Shown here: positions 1-9,416 of the stretch, in pieces
Layout of the letters: each line of letters begins with the position of its first letter
How positions within the stretch are numbered: the stretch's first letter is position 1
Source of the DNA: Holophagaceae bacterium
GTDB lineage: Bacteria > Acidobacteriota > Holophagae > Holophagales > Holophagaceae
Assembly (NCBI GenBank): GCA_003165415.1
Contig: PLUC01000235.1
Coordinates: 14,813-51,802 of the forward strand
Length of the DNA stretch: 36,990 bases
Direction of reading: 5' to 3'
Program-made: the position numbers and the translations under genes
Notes under the pieces: generated by a model
What the model saw: the letters and a program-made list of their open reading frames with translations, nothing else
What the model was told of the DNA's origin: nothing
Database searches by the model: none

Positions 1-540
1 CTGTTCTCCAGCGGCTGGCGCCAGCGCTTCTTCATCGCCAAGGGGATCATCAACCGCCCCAAGGTCCTGTTCATGGACGAACCCACCGTAGGCCTGGACG
101 TGGACGCCGCCCGGGCGGTGCGCGACATCATCCGCGAGCTCAACCGCGACGGCTGCACCATCCTGCTCACCACCCACTATATGCGCGAGGCGGAGGAGCT
201 GTGCGACCGGGTCGCCCTGATCTCCGAGGGCCGGATCGTGGCCGAAGGCACCGCCGCCGAACTGAAATGCCAGGTGAAGAGCGAGGAGGCCATCCTCATC
301 CAGGGCCAGTTCGACCCCGGGTTCCGGGACCGCCTGGCCCGGGTGCCGGGGGTGCTGGCCGTGGCCCAGGACGAGGACGCATGCCGGCTGCTGGTGCGGG
401 ACCGGCAGACCATGAAGCCGGTGCTGCGGGCCCTGCTCAATGCCGAGGCCGACTTCGCCGGCATCCGGTTCGACGAGCCGACCCTGGAGGACGTCTTCCT
501 GATGCTCACCCAGAAGGGCCTGGAGGTGGGCGATGAATGA
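1..540 (+). CDS. ABC-2 type exporter ATP-binding protein (5' end outside window)
   Basis: This is the C-terminal 179 residues of an ABC ATPase. The reading frame is open from base 1, so the Walker A half lies upstream of the window. Visible parts are a signature-like FSSGWRQR, a Walker B with catalytic glutamate (VLFMDEPTVGLD), a D-loop and the H-loop histidine in LLTTHYMREAEEL. A C-terminal extension of about 90 residues is typical of DrrA/CcmA-like exporters. The stop overlaps the start of the permease gene by 8 bases, so the two are cotranslated and form one exporter. The signature has SSG where SGG is usual, a tolerated variant. The substrate cannot be read from sequence. Confidence 0.93.
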   Translation: MFSSGWRQRFFIAKGIINRPKVLFMDEPTVGLDVDAARAVRDIIRELNRDGCTILLTTHYMREAEELCDRVALISEGRIVAEGTAAELKCQVKSEEAILIQGQFDPGFRDRLARVPGVLAVAQDEDACRLLVRDRQTMKPVLRALLNAEADFAGIRFDEPTLEDVFLMLTQKGLEVGDE

Positions 541-1312
541 GCTAGTCCTCTCCTGCAAGCGGATCCTGGCCCACGCCTACCACATCCTGGTGAGCGCCAG
601 GCGCGACCTGTTCCGGCTGTTCGACGTGACCCTCTGGCCGCTGGTGCTGTTCCTCAGCATGACCCTGTTCGCCGGCTCCTTCACCCATGACCGCCACGTC
701 ATCGGCATCATCGTGCTGGGCGCCCTGGGCTGGAGGATCATCTACCACTTCCAGATGGAAGCGGTGCAGCTGTACATGGACAACTACTGGATGGGCATGA
801 TCGAGCACGTCATGATCAGCCCGGTGCGGTGGTGGGAGTTCATCCTGGGCGGCGCCATCAGCGCCGTGGGCAAGATCGCCATCATCGCGGCCCTGTTCCT
901 GACTCTCGGCCACTTCGTCTTCCACTTCACGGTGAACGACTGGGGCGCCACCCTCATCGGCTTCCTGGCCTGCGCCGGCTGCGGCCTGGTGCTCTCCGTG
1001 TTCAGCCTGGGCGTGGCCCTGCTCAAGCGCGGCGACGCCTTCGCCTTCATCTTCGCCTTTCCCGACGCCGTCGCGGTGCTGAGCGGGGTGTTCTACCCGG
1101 TCAGCGTGTTCCCCGCCCCGGTGCGCCTCCTGGCCGAGACCCTGCCCACCACCCACGCCTTCAACCTGCTCAAGGCGACCCTGGGCTTGGCCCCGTGGCA
1201 GCCGCTGCTCTACTTCGCCACTCTGGCCGTCTGGCTGCTGGTGGCCGTGGGCTTCACCGCCTGGGCCCTGCGCAGGGCCCGCCGGGACGGCAAATTGGTA
1301 AAGATGAAGTAG
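533..1312 (+). CDS. ABC-2 type transporter permease
   Basis: A 259-residue integral membrane protein with about six hydrophobic segments and a short basic C-terminus, as in ABC-2 permeases of the DrrB/NodJ type. The ATG lies inside the end of the ATPase gene in the arrangement ATGAATGA, so translation is coupled and the pair forms the membrane half and motor half of one exporter. The FYPVSVFPAPVRLLAETLPTTH stretch near residue 185-205 resembles the conserved region of this family before the last membrane helix. Drug, polysaccharide or lipid export are all possible. A hairpin element follows 37 bases after the stop. Confidence 0.92.
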   Translation: MNELVLSCKRILAHAYHILVSARRDLFRLFDVTLWPLVLFLSMTLFAGSFTHDRHVIGIIVLGALGWRIIYHFQMEAVQLYMDNYWMGMIEHVMISPVRWWEFILGGAISAVGKIAIIAALFLTLGHFVFHFTVNDWGATLIGFLACAGCGLVLSVFSLGVALLKRGDAFAFIFAFPDAVAVLSGVFYPVSVFPAPVRLLAETLPTTHAFNLLKATLGLAPWQPLLYFATLAVWLLVAVGFTAWALRRARRDGKLVKMK

Positions 1313-1348
1313 CCTGTCGTCTGGAGAACCGGCAACCATTGCTATGGC

Positions 1349-1404
1349 CCGGCATAAGTAGTCGTAGCAAAATAACCTGGACAGGTTATTTCGCAACGAC
1401 CACT
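1349..1404 (+). repeat. Dispersed hairpin element, copy 1
   Basis: An imperfect inverted repeat. The left arm is 1362-1379 (TCGTAGCAAAATAACCTG), the loop is two bases, and the right arm is 1382-1399 (CAGGTTATTTCGCAACGA), with outer pairing out to 1357 and 1404. It is preceded by CCGGCATAAGT. A second copy at 34708-34768 has the same flank, the same two internal mismatches and two compensated base pairs. It lies after the ABC exporter and about 80 bases before the Rrf2 gene. It may be a cis-regulatory site or leader hairpin, a terminator, or a REP-like repeat. No T-run follows it. Confidence 0.8.
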
Positions 1405-1481
1405 AAAGGCCTTGCGCTTGAAAGCGGACTATTTCATCTTCTATGCAGCGCTTTGTTTTCCTTCTTCCTGGGGATCCGCCC

Positions 1482-1922
1482 TTGCACCCACTTTCCCAAT
1501 CCGCCGGTTACGCCATTCTCGCCCTCAGCTGCCTGGACGATCCAGGGGGAGAACCGATCCTCGTCCAGAGCGTGGCCGAGTGGATCGGGGCCCCGGGCCC
1601 CTATCTCTCCAAGGTGTTCCATGCCCTGGGCAAGGCCCAGCTGGTGGCCACCAAGCGCGGCCGCAACGGCGGCGTGATCCTCATGCGCCCGGCCCGGGAG
1701 ATCACCCTGGACATGATCGCGGGGGCCATGGACGGCGAGGAATGGCAGAGCAGCTGCCTGCTGGGCCTGGCCACCTGTTCCGACGAACGGGCCTGCCCGG
1801 TGCACACCTTCTGGACCGAGGAGCGCAAGCGCATCCTCAACGAACTCGTCACCACGACCCTGGCGGACGTGGCCCGGTTCGAGCGCACCCACCGGCTGGT
1901 CAACACCCCGACAGCGGGCTGA
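1482..1922 (+). CDS. Rrf2-family transcriptional regulator, probably Fe-S sensing
   Basis: A winged-helix repressor of the Rrf2/IscR/NsrR family, about 146 residues. The N-terminal SQSAGYAILALSCL is the typical first helix. It is followed by a helix-turn-helix (VAEWIGAPGPYLSKVFHAL) and the wing KRGRNGGVIL. Three cysteines and a histidine in CLLGLATCSDERACPVH match the family's 2Fe-2S or 4Fe-4S cluster motif, so it probably senses iron-sulfur status, redox or NO. I prefer the TTG at 1482, with a GGGGA ribosome site about 8 bases upstream. The ATG at 1443 would add 13 residues that do not belong to the family. No target operon is adjacent; the upstream hairpin element could be its own control region. 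Confidence 0.88.
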   Translation: MHPLSQSAGYAILALSCLDDPGGEPILVQSVAEWIGAPGPYLSKVFHALGKAQLVATKRGRNGGVILMRPAREITLDMIAGAMDGEEWQSSCLLGLATCSDERACPVHTFWTEERKRILNELVTTTLADVARFERTHRLVNTPTAG

Positions 1923-1934
1923 CGTGGCGAAATA

Positions 1935-1958
1935 AGCGGCCGGCATGGGCCGGCCGCT
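1935..1958. terminator. Perfect 10-bp hairpin after the Rrf2 gene
   Basis: AGCGGCCGGC, loop ATGG, then GCCGGCCGCT, starting 12 bases after the Rrf2 stop codon. The plus strand has no T-run. The minus strand continues TTATTTCG, so it may instead end transcripts from the minus-strand PilZ gene that stops at 2047. Terminator function is inferred from position and stem strength. Confidence 0.5.
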
Positions 1959-2046
1959 GGGTTCAAGACAAAGGCCAAGCTTCAAACCTTCGGGCACTGC
2001 CTGAAAAGCTTCTGTAAGTCTTTGGATCAAAAAGGCGTCAGCAATA

Positions 2047-2415
2047 TCACATGAAGGACGGCGGGTTGGACTTGGCCAGGGTGGTGACGTACTTGTCCAG
2101 ATCCCGGGTATAGCCGGACGGGACGTCCATGAACTGGATCCCGGTTTCGATGAATTCGGCCCTCGGCTTCTCCCCGTGGCACCACACGACCTTGGCCTTG
2201 ATGGTGCCCTTGGGCAGGCTGGGATGGATCAGTTCCCACCCTTCCAGGGTGGACCGGTCGCTCAGGCCGCTGACGGACTGGGCCGGAACCTGGATGCAGC
2301 AGCCGTCCGCGCCCAGGTTGGACACCGTGATGTTGTTGTAGGACTGCCCGGCCAGCTGGAACCGGGCCTTGCACTGGGATTCGACGGCGACGCGCGAATG
2401 CAGCCTTTTATCCAT
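2047..2415 (-). CDS. Small PilZ-domain protein
   Basis: A single-domain protein of 122 residues. An N-terminal RxxxR (KRLHSR) is followed by a beta-strand region with NLGADG, the N/DxSxxG-type second c-di-GMP motif with glycine in place of serine, and a late TGIQFM strand. This is the PilZ layout, so it is probably a cytoplasmic c-di-GMP effector or a degenerate adaptor; the altered second motif leaves nucleotide binding uncertain. It stands alone between convergent Rrf2 and divergent MFS genes. A GGDEF cyclase and a second PilZ protein are elsewhere in the window. Confidence 0.8.
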   Translation of the reverse strand: MDKRLHSRVAVESQCKARFQLAGQSYNNITVSNLGADGCCIQVPAQSVSGLSDRSTLEGWELIHPSLPKGTIKAKVVWCHGEKPRAEFIETGIQFMDVPSGYTRDLDKYVTTLAKSNPPSFM

Positions 2416-2606
2416 GTTGCACCTCTCATGTTGGCAATATGCCGATGATTAAACCTGACGGACCCCCGGGGCACGGGTGAGACGGGGTCACTTCCATTGG
2501 ATGATCCCAACTGCCCGGCGTTCCTTCTTTTCGGGGTCCTTCATGGGGATGAGTTGTTTTTGCATCTTCAAACGTCTGCCTTGCCCACCTCGGGCATTAT
2601 TGTTCC

Positions 2607-4052
2607 ATGCAAGTCTCCACGAAGCCGCCCGACTCCGACTCCGCGCTGTCCAGGCGCCGCTGGGCGCTGCTGGCGCTCACCTGCGTGGGCGCCTTCATGG
2701 CGCCCCTGGACGGTTCCATCGTAGCGGTGGCGCTGCCCAGGATGGGACCGGAGCTGCACCTGAGCTTCGCCGCCAGCATGTGGGTGCAGGCGGCCTACCT
2801 CCTGGCCATGGCCATCCTGCTCATCCCCCTGGGCCGGCTGGCCGACGAGGGCGACCGGCTGCGCTACTACCTGGCCGGGATCGCCATCTTCACCCTGGGC
2901 TCCCTGGCCGCCGCCATGAGCGTCGACGCCACCTCCCTGGTGCTGAGCCGGGTCGTCCAGGGGACCGGCGCCGCGCTGCTCTTCGCCACCTCCACCGCCA
3001 TCGTCACCGCCGTGTTCCCGGGCCGGGAGCGGGGGCGGGCGCTGGGGATCAACGTCATGGCCGTCTACCTGGGCCTGAGCGTGGGGCCGCCCCTGGGCGG
3101 GCTGCTGGTGGACCGCCTGGGCTGGCCCTGGATCTTCCTGGTGAACCTGCCGGTGGGCGTGGGGGCCTTGGCCTGGGGCTGGCGCTTGCTGCCGCCCCGG
3201 GTGAAGGCGCCCAAGCGCCCGGTCCCGGACCTGTGGGGGACGGTGCTCCTGGGCGCCTTCCTGCTGTGCCTCATCATCCCGCTCACCTTCTCCACCCAGT
3301 GGGGCTGGGGCGCGCCAGCGGTGTGGGTGCTGCTGGGCCTGGCGCCGGTGGCGCTGGCGGCCTTCATCCAGGTGGAGGCCCGGGCCGCGGCCCCGCTGGT
3401 GGACCTGGACCTGCTCCGGCACAACCGCCTGTTCGCCGCCGCCAACCTGGCCGCGCTGCTCAACTACTGCGCCCTGTTCGCCATCAGCGTGCTCACCGCC
3501 ATCCAGTTGCAGCTGGTGCTGGGCCACCCGGCCCGGGTCACCGGCTGGATCATGCTGGGCCAGCCGCTCGTGCAGGCCGCCCTGAGCCCGGCGTCCGGGC
3601 GGCTCAGCGACCGCATCGGCTCCCGCACCCTGGCCACTTCGGGTATGGTCATCGTGGCCACTGGCATGGTGTTGCTGGCCTTCACCGGGCGGCGCGCCAG
3701 CATCGCCGAGGTGGTGGCGGCCCTGGCCCTGGTGGGGCTGGGCATGGCCGCCTTCAGCGCCCCCAACACCAGCGCCATCATGGGCAGCGTGGAGCGGAGC
3801 CAGCTCAGCGTGGCCAGCGCGTTCCTGGCGACCATGCGGGTCACCGGCCAGTCCCTGAGCGTGGGCGTGCTGGGCAGCATCGCCGCCAGCCGCCTGGGCC
3901 CCGGCGGCTGGGCCATGCTGCTGCGCCACGGCGGGGGCAGCGCCGTCGCCGACGCCTACGCCCGGGGCTATCAGGCGGCCATGCTCACCGGCGCCTTCCT
4001 GGCCCTCATGGGAGCCTGGGCCTCCCTCACCCGGGGCGCAGGGAGAAGGTAG
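2607..4052 (+). CDS. DHA2-family MFS multidrug exporter (14 TM type)
   Basis: A 481-residue transporter with about 14 hydrophobic segments, the size and layout of EmrB/QacA proton-drug antiporters. It has the loop 2-3 motif A remnant GRLADEGDRLR. It also has the antiporter motif C region in TM5, with glycines and proline around LGLSVGPPLGGLLVDRLGW. The following WPWIFLVNLPVG is typical of DHA2 proteins. It has no membrane-fusion partner next to it. No clear ribosome site precedes the ATG at 2607, so the start is uncertain by a few codons. The 190-base gap upstream is shared with the divergent PilZ gene. Confidence 0.92.
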   Translation: MQVSTKPPDSDSALSRRRWALLALTCVGAFMAPLDGSIVAVALPRMGPELHLSFAASMWVQAAYLLAMAILLIPLGRLADEGDRLRYYLAGIAIFTLGSLAAAMSVDATSLVLSRVVQGTGAALLFATSTAIVTAVFPGRERGRALGINVMAVYLGLSVGPPLGGLLVDRLGWPWIFLVNLPVGVGALAWGWRLLPPRVKAPKRPVPDLWGTVLLGAFLLCLIIPLTFSTQWGWGAPAVWVLLGLAPVALAAFIQVEARAAAPLVDLDLLRHNRLFAAANLAALLNYCALFAISVLTAIQLQLVLGHPARVTGWIMLGQPLVQAALSPASGRLSDRIGSRTLATSGMVIVATGMVLLAFTGRRASIAEVVAALALVGLGMAAFSAPNTSAIMGSVERSQLSVASAFLATMRVTGQSLSVGVLGSIAASRLGPGGWAMLLRHGGGSAVADAYARGYQAAMLTGAFLALMGAWASLTRGAGRR

Positions 4053-4058
4053 GTTGAC

Positions 4059-6363
<2,305 letters not shown>

Positions 6364-6364
6364 A

Positions 6365-7363
6365 ATGTTCGAGACAATCCGGATCAACGGGCTGCGGATC
6401 GCGCCGGCCCTGTTCCTGGCGCCCATGGCCGGGGTCACCAACAGCGCCTTCCGCCGCCTGCTGGCGGATTTCGGCGGCTACGGGGCGCTGTTCACCGAGA
6501 TGCTGTCGGCCTCGGCGTTCCTGCACGAGAACCCGTCCGAATCACCCTTCACCCGCAGGCGGGATTGCGAAGGCCCGGTGTTCTACCAGTTCCGGATCTC
6601 CAGCGGGGAGGATGTGGGCGCCCTGTTCCAGAAGCTGCCCATGGTGGACAGTTGCGCCGTGGACCTCAACCTGGGCTGCCCCGCCCCGCGGATCCAGGCC
6701 CAGGCCTCCGGCTGCGCCCTGTACCGGGATTTCGGCCAGCTGGCCACCGTCCTGGGGCGGATTCGCGCGCATTATTCGGGCACCCTCACGGTCAAGGTGC
6801 GCCTGGGCGATGACCCCCAGCACTGGCGCGAGCCGTTCATCCAGCGGCTGCGACTGTTCGAGGACTGCGGCGTGCACGCCGTCACCGTGCACCCCCGGTT
6901 TTCCACCGAAAAGCTCAAGCGCCGGGCCCGCTGGGAGGAATTCCCCTGGATCGCCGCCCAGACCCGGCTTCCGGTCATCGGCAACGGCGACGTCTGCTGC
7001 CCCGAGGACGTGGAGACCCACCGGTCCTGCTTTGCGCCCCTGGCCGGCCTCATGCTGGGCCGGATCGCGGCGGTGAAGCCCTGGATCTTCCGGGACTTCG
7101 CCGGACTGCCCCGGCTGGAAATCGACCACCAGGAAGTGTGGAACCGGCTCTACCGCTACACCCTGGAGGACATGCCGCCCGAGCGCGCCTTCGGCCGGCT
7201 CAAGGAGTTCACCTTCTACTTCGCCAAGAATTTCTTTTTCGGTCATGAAATGTTCAAGCTGATCCAGAAGGCCCGCAATCCCGAGGAGATCCGGGACGCC
7301 GCCAACCGCTTCCTGGAGGCCGGGCCGAGGCTGAACGCGAGCAAAGGGGTGCCGTTCTCCTAG
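6365..7363 (+). CDS. dus: tRNA-dihydrouridine synthase
   Basis: An FMN enzyme that reduces uridine to dihydrouridine in tRNA D-loops or the variable loop, 332 residues. N-terminal LFLAPMAGVTNSAFRRL is the FMN-binding start of the TIM barrel. NLGCPAP carries the catalytic cysteine (C105). VKVRLG, TVHPRF, GNGDV and LMLGRIAAVKPW are the remaining FMN and tRNA-binding barrel motifs. The gene starts one base after the icd stop, so the two are probably cotranscribed. The spacing loop between NLGCP and SGCALY differs from E. coli DusB, so I do not assign a DusA/B/C subtype. Confidence 0.94.
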   Translation: MFETIRINGLRIAPALFLAPMAGVTNSAFRRLLADFGGYGALFTEMLSASAFLHENPSESPFTRRRDCEGPVFYQFRISSGEDVGALFQKLPMVDSCAVDLNLGCPAPRIQAQASGCALYRDFGQLATVLGRIRAHYSGTLTVKVRLGDDPQHWREPFIQRLRLFEDCGVHAVTVHPRFSTEKLKRRARWEEFPWIAAQTRLPVIGNGDVCCPEDVETHRSCFAPLAGLMLGRIAAVKPWIFRDFAGLPRLEIDHQEVWNRLYRYTLEDMPPERAFGRLKEFTFYFAKNFFFGHEMFKLIQKARNPEEIRDAANRFLEAGPRLNASKGVPFS

Positions 7364-7576
7364 CTAACCCTGTCCCCGGCGCAGCACCATCTCCCCGAAA
7401 TGGGCGATGCGGTAGCGCCCCGCCTCCCGCTCCCGGATCATGTCGTGCTCTTCCAAATACTTCAGATCCTCGTCCGTGGCCTTGGCCAGGCGCAGGAGTT
7501 GCTCCTTCTCCACGCCGGGGTGCTTGCCCACGAACTGGAGGATGTTCAGTTGTTGGGCCGTGATGGGCTCGACCAT
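7364..7576 (-). CDS. Small winged-helix-like protein
   Basis: A 70-residue protein with the pattern of a winged-helix domain: helix ITAQQLNILQFVGKHPG, then EKEQLLRLAKATDEDLKYLEEHD, then a beta wing GRYRIAHFGEMVL. This resembles MarR/ArsR-like or DprA C-terminal folds, but no family is certain. Its stop touches the dus stop with no spacing, so the genes converge. Upstream, 7577-7686 is strikingly AT-rich and is shared with the divergent protease remnant. I think it is a real gene because length, charge and helix pattern are coherent. Confidence 0.6.
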   Translation of the reverse strand: MVEPITAQQLNILQFVGKHPGVEKEQLLRLAKATDEDLKYLEEHDMIREREAGRYRIAHFGEMVLRRGQG

Positions 7577-7686
7577 GGGACTCCCGGATGGGGTTTGCCA
7601 ATATAAATTATTTAACTATACTTTCGGCAGCGCTCAGTCTTTGACTTGTATTTGAAAACCCAAGGTTTCTCAGCAGGCCATCCTCC

Positions 7687-7953
7687 ATGGTTGCACACTT
7701 CTCCCCCCCGAAACGCCCCTGGCTCATCCTGCGCGGCCTCCTGGCCGCCTCGGCCTTCGCCCTGCTGGCCGGGGTCCCAGACCCCATCCCCCTGGGCGCG
7801 GGTCACACCCTGGAGCCGCGGCAGACCTTCACCGACCAGTTGGGGCAGACCCATACCCGGCTGGTGCACCGCTATCAGGGGCTGCGGGTCTGGGGCGAGG
7901 AGCTGGTGAGCCATGACCGGGGGCCGGGCAGGTGCAGGTGCAGGTGTCCCTGA
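7687..7953 (+). pseudogene. Severed N-terminus of an M4-type metalloprotease (signal plus FTP propeptide)
   Basis: 88 codons. A basic start is followed by a hydrophobic signal segment (ILRGLLAASAFALLAG). Then QTHTRLVHRYQGLRVWGEEL matches the fungalysin/thermolysin propeptide (FTP) motif, which precedes M4/M36 catalytic domains. After VSHDR the frame runs into RCRCRCP and a stop at 7953. The alternate frame opens directly into Ig-like repeats (7917-9131). The expected HExxH catalytic domain is absent everywhere here. The simplest reading is an internal deletion plus frameshift that joined propeptide and C-terminal modules out of frame. A (CAGGTG)3 tract lies at the junction near 7929-7946. Confidence 0.7.
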
Positions 7954-9131
7954 CACCGGGCGTCTTCTCCGCGGCACCGGTCACCGCGAATGTGTTCCTC
8001 AGCACCGTCTCCGTCGGCCCGCTGGTTGCCCAGGTGACCGGCAGCACCGGCAGCACCGCCGTCACCTGGAGCGTCCTGGAAGGCTCTGCGGGCGGCTCCC
8101 TGAGTCCGGGCCCGACCCCCATGTTCATCCCCTCCATCTTTCCCGGGTTCTACCATGCGGTGGCCACCAGCGTGGCGGATCCCAACGTCAGCGCCCAGGT
8201 GTCGGTCCAGAGGCTGGCCGGGGTGAACCTCGTCCCCGCGGCCGCCACCCTGGAAACCGGCGCCACCCTGCCGTTCACGGTCATCACCAACCCGGTGCTC
8301 ACCGCGACGGTCAGCGCCTCCGGGGGCACCTTCGCGGCCGGACCCGGTCCCGGCCAGTGGCTCTATACCGCGCCCGGGGCCGCGGGCACCTATACCATCA
8401 CCGCATTGTCCAGCATTGGCACCACGGCCACCGCCACCGTCACCGTGATCCCTCCGGTGCAGGTCACGGTGACCCCGACAACCGTGACCATGACCTCCGG
8501 CAGCAGCTATCCCCTGGCGGCGACGGTCACCGGCAACGCCAACACTGACGTGACCTGGACCCTCCAGGAAGGGGCGGCCGGCGGCAGCATCAGCAGCGGC
8601 CTGGCCGACGGTAATCCGGTCTACACCGCTCCCGCGGCCGCGGGCACCTATCACCTGGTGGCCACCAGCGTCGCCGATCCGACCCGGAGCGCCGTGCTCA
8701 CCGTGACCGTGCAGGCCGGCGACATCACCATCAATCCACCCAACCCCGCCATCCTCACCGGCGGCACCGTCGCCTTCCAGGCCTTCGCCGCCGGGAACCC
8801 CGCCGTGGTCTGGAGCGTCCCGGCCGGCCCGGCGGCGGGTTCCGTGGACAGCCTCGGGAACTACACCGCCCCCGGCGCCCCGGGCAGCTACGTGGTGCTG
8901 GCCGCCGCCGGCGGCCTCAGCGCCTCGGCCACGGTGGTGGTCATGACCACCAACTTCAGCGGGGACGGCAAGCCGTTCATGAATTCCGCCGACCTGGCCA
9001 TTCTGGCCGATGCCTGGGGCAGCAGCCCCGGCATGGCCAACTGGAATCCCCTGTGCGACCTGAACCAGGACGGGGTGGTGAACGACGGGGATGTCACGCT
9101 GTTCTTCACCCAGTTCGGCGGCTTGCCCTAG
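7932..9131 (+). CDS. Ig-like repeat protein with C-terminal dockerin-like module (probably a 3' fragment)
   Basis: 399 residues from a GTG. Three to four Ig-like (BIG-type) repeats contain recurring blocks such as VTWSVLEGSAGG, VTWTLQEGAAGG and the twice-seen VATSVADP, with YTAPAAAGTYH-like edges. The last 65 residues hold a dockerin-like pair: SADLAILADAWG, then a canonical calcium loop DLNQDGVVNDGD followed by VTLFFTQFG. It has no signal peptide of its own. The in-frame region reaches back only to the stop at 7914-7916, inside the protease propeptide reading. I infer that it is the C-terminal half of a secreted protease whose middle was lost. It may be untranslated. Confidence 0.6.
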   Translation: MQVQVSLTPGVFSAAPVTANVFLSTVSVGPLVAQVTGSTGSTAVTWSVLEGSAGGSLSPGPTPMFIPSIFPGFYHAVATSVADPNVSAQVSVQRLAGVNLVPAAATLETGATLPFTVITNPVLTATVSASGGTFAAGPGPGQWLYTAPGAAGTYTITALSSIGTTATATVTVIPPVQVTVTPTTVTMTSGSSYPLAATVTGNANTDVTWTLQEGAAGGSISSGLADGNPVYTAPAAAGTYHLVATSVADPTRSAVLTVTVQAGDITINPPNPAILTGGTVAFQAFAAGNPAVVWSVPAGPAAGSVDSLGNYTAPGAPGSYVVLAAAGGLSASATVVVMTTNFSGDGKPFMNSADLAILADAWGSSPGMANWNPLCDLNQDGVVNDGDVTLFFTQFGGLP

Positions 9132-9135
9132 GAGC

Positions 9136-9244
9136 CTAGCGGGCCAAGCGCACCCTGGGGCCGTCCGGTCCGAGCCGGGCCCAGATCCGGTCCGTCGTGC
9201 AGGAGCGCGAGGACCGCGCTGGCATCCAGGACGACCTTAGCCAC
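9136..9244 (-). pseudogene. Internally deleted VapC-type PIN toxin
   Basis: A GTG at 9244 opens VAKVVLDASAVLALLHD, the first strand and helix of a PIN-domain ribonuclease with its first acidic residue. The next bases continue in a +1 frame as TDRIWARLGPDGPRVRLAR and a stop at 9136-9138. That matches the usual VapC C-terminus (ADRxWaxL...vxLiR). About 90 internal codons, including the other catalytic aspartates, are missing. The junction is around CACGACGG near 9190-9200. The gene overlaps the antitoxin tail's stop codon, as in intact antitoxin-toxin pairs. Non-functional. Confidence 0.65.
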
Positions 9245-9374
9245 GCGCCACCTCGGCACGGCGGTCCGCCAGCAGGGCTTCGGAAAGGGAGGGGAGCCCG
9301 CCGAGCAGGGCCGGGCCGGCCCGCGAATCGTGCGATAATCCGGCATGGAGATGGGTCATGGTTCGGATTCGCAT
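9237..9374 (-). pseudogene. C-terminal remnant of a Phd/VapB-type antitoxin
   Basis: A 45-codon stretch ending in GLPSLSEALLADRRAEVARG with stop at 9237-9239. The end resembles the toxin-binding tail of Phd/YefM-like antitoxins (LSExxLxDRR). Its stop overlaps the GTG of the PIN toxin remnant (GTGGCTAA), the coupling usual for type II pairs. The DNA-binding N-terminus is missing, apparently replaced by the start region of the EamA gene at 9417. The weak point is that the antitoxin tail is short; the pairing with the PIN remnant is the main support. Confidence 0.45.
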
Positions 9375-9416
9375 CACGGCGGCTTGCGGGACATCCGGTT
9401 TGAACTGGCCTGAACG

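Noticed and set aside
2568-3929. 453-codon minus-strand reading frame opposite the DHA2 exporter
   Set aside because: Composition is dominated by Gly, Gln, His and Ala with no family pattern; it is a high-GC shadow of the transporter frame.
7929-7953. Programmed frameshift joining propeptide to Ig repeats
   Set aside because: No slippery heptamer; a catalytic domain is missing anyway, so deletion is simpler.
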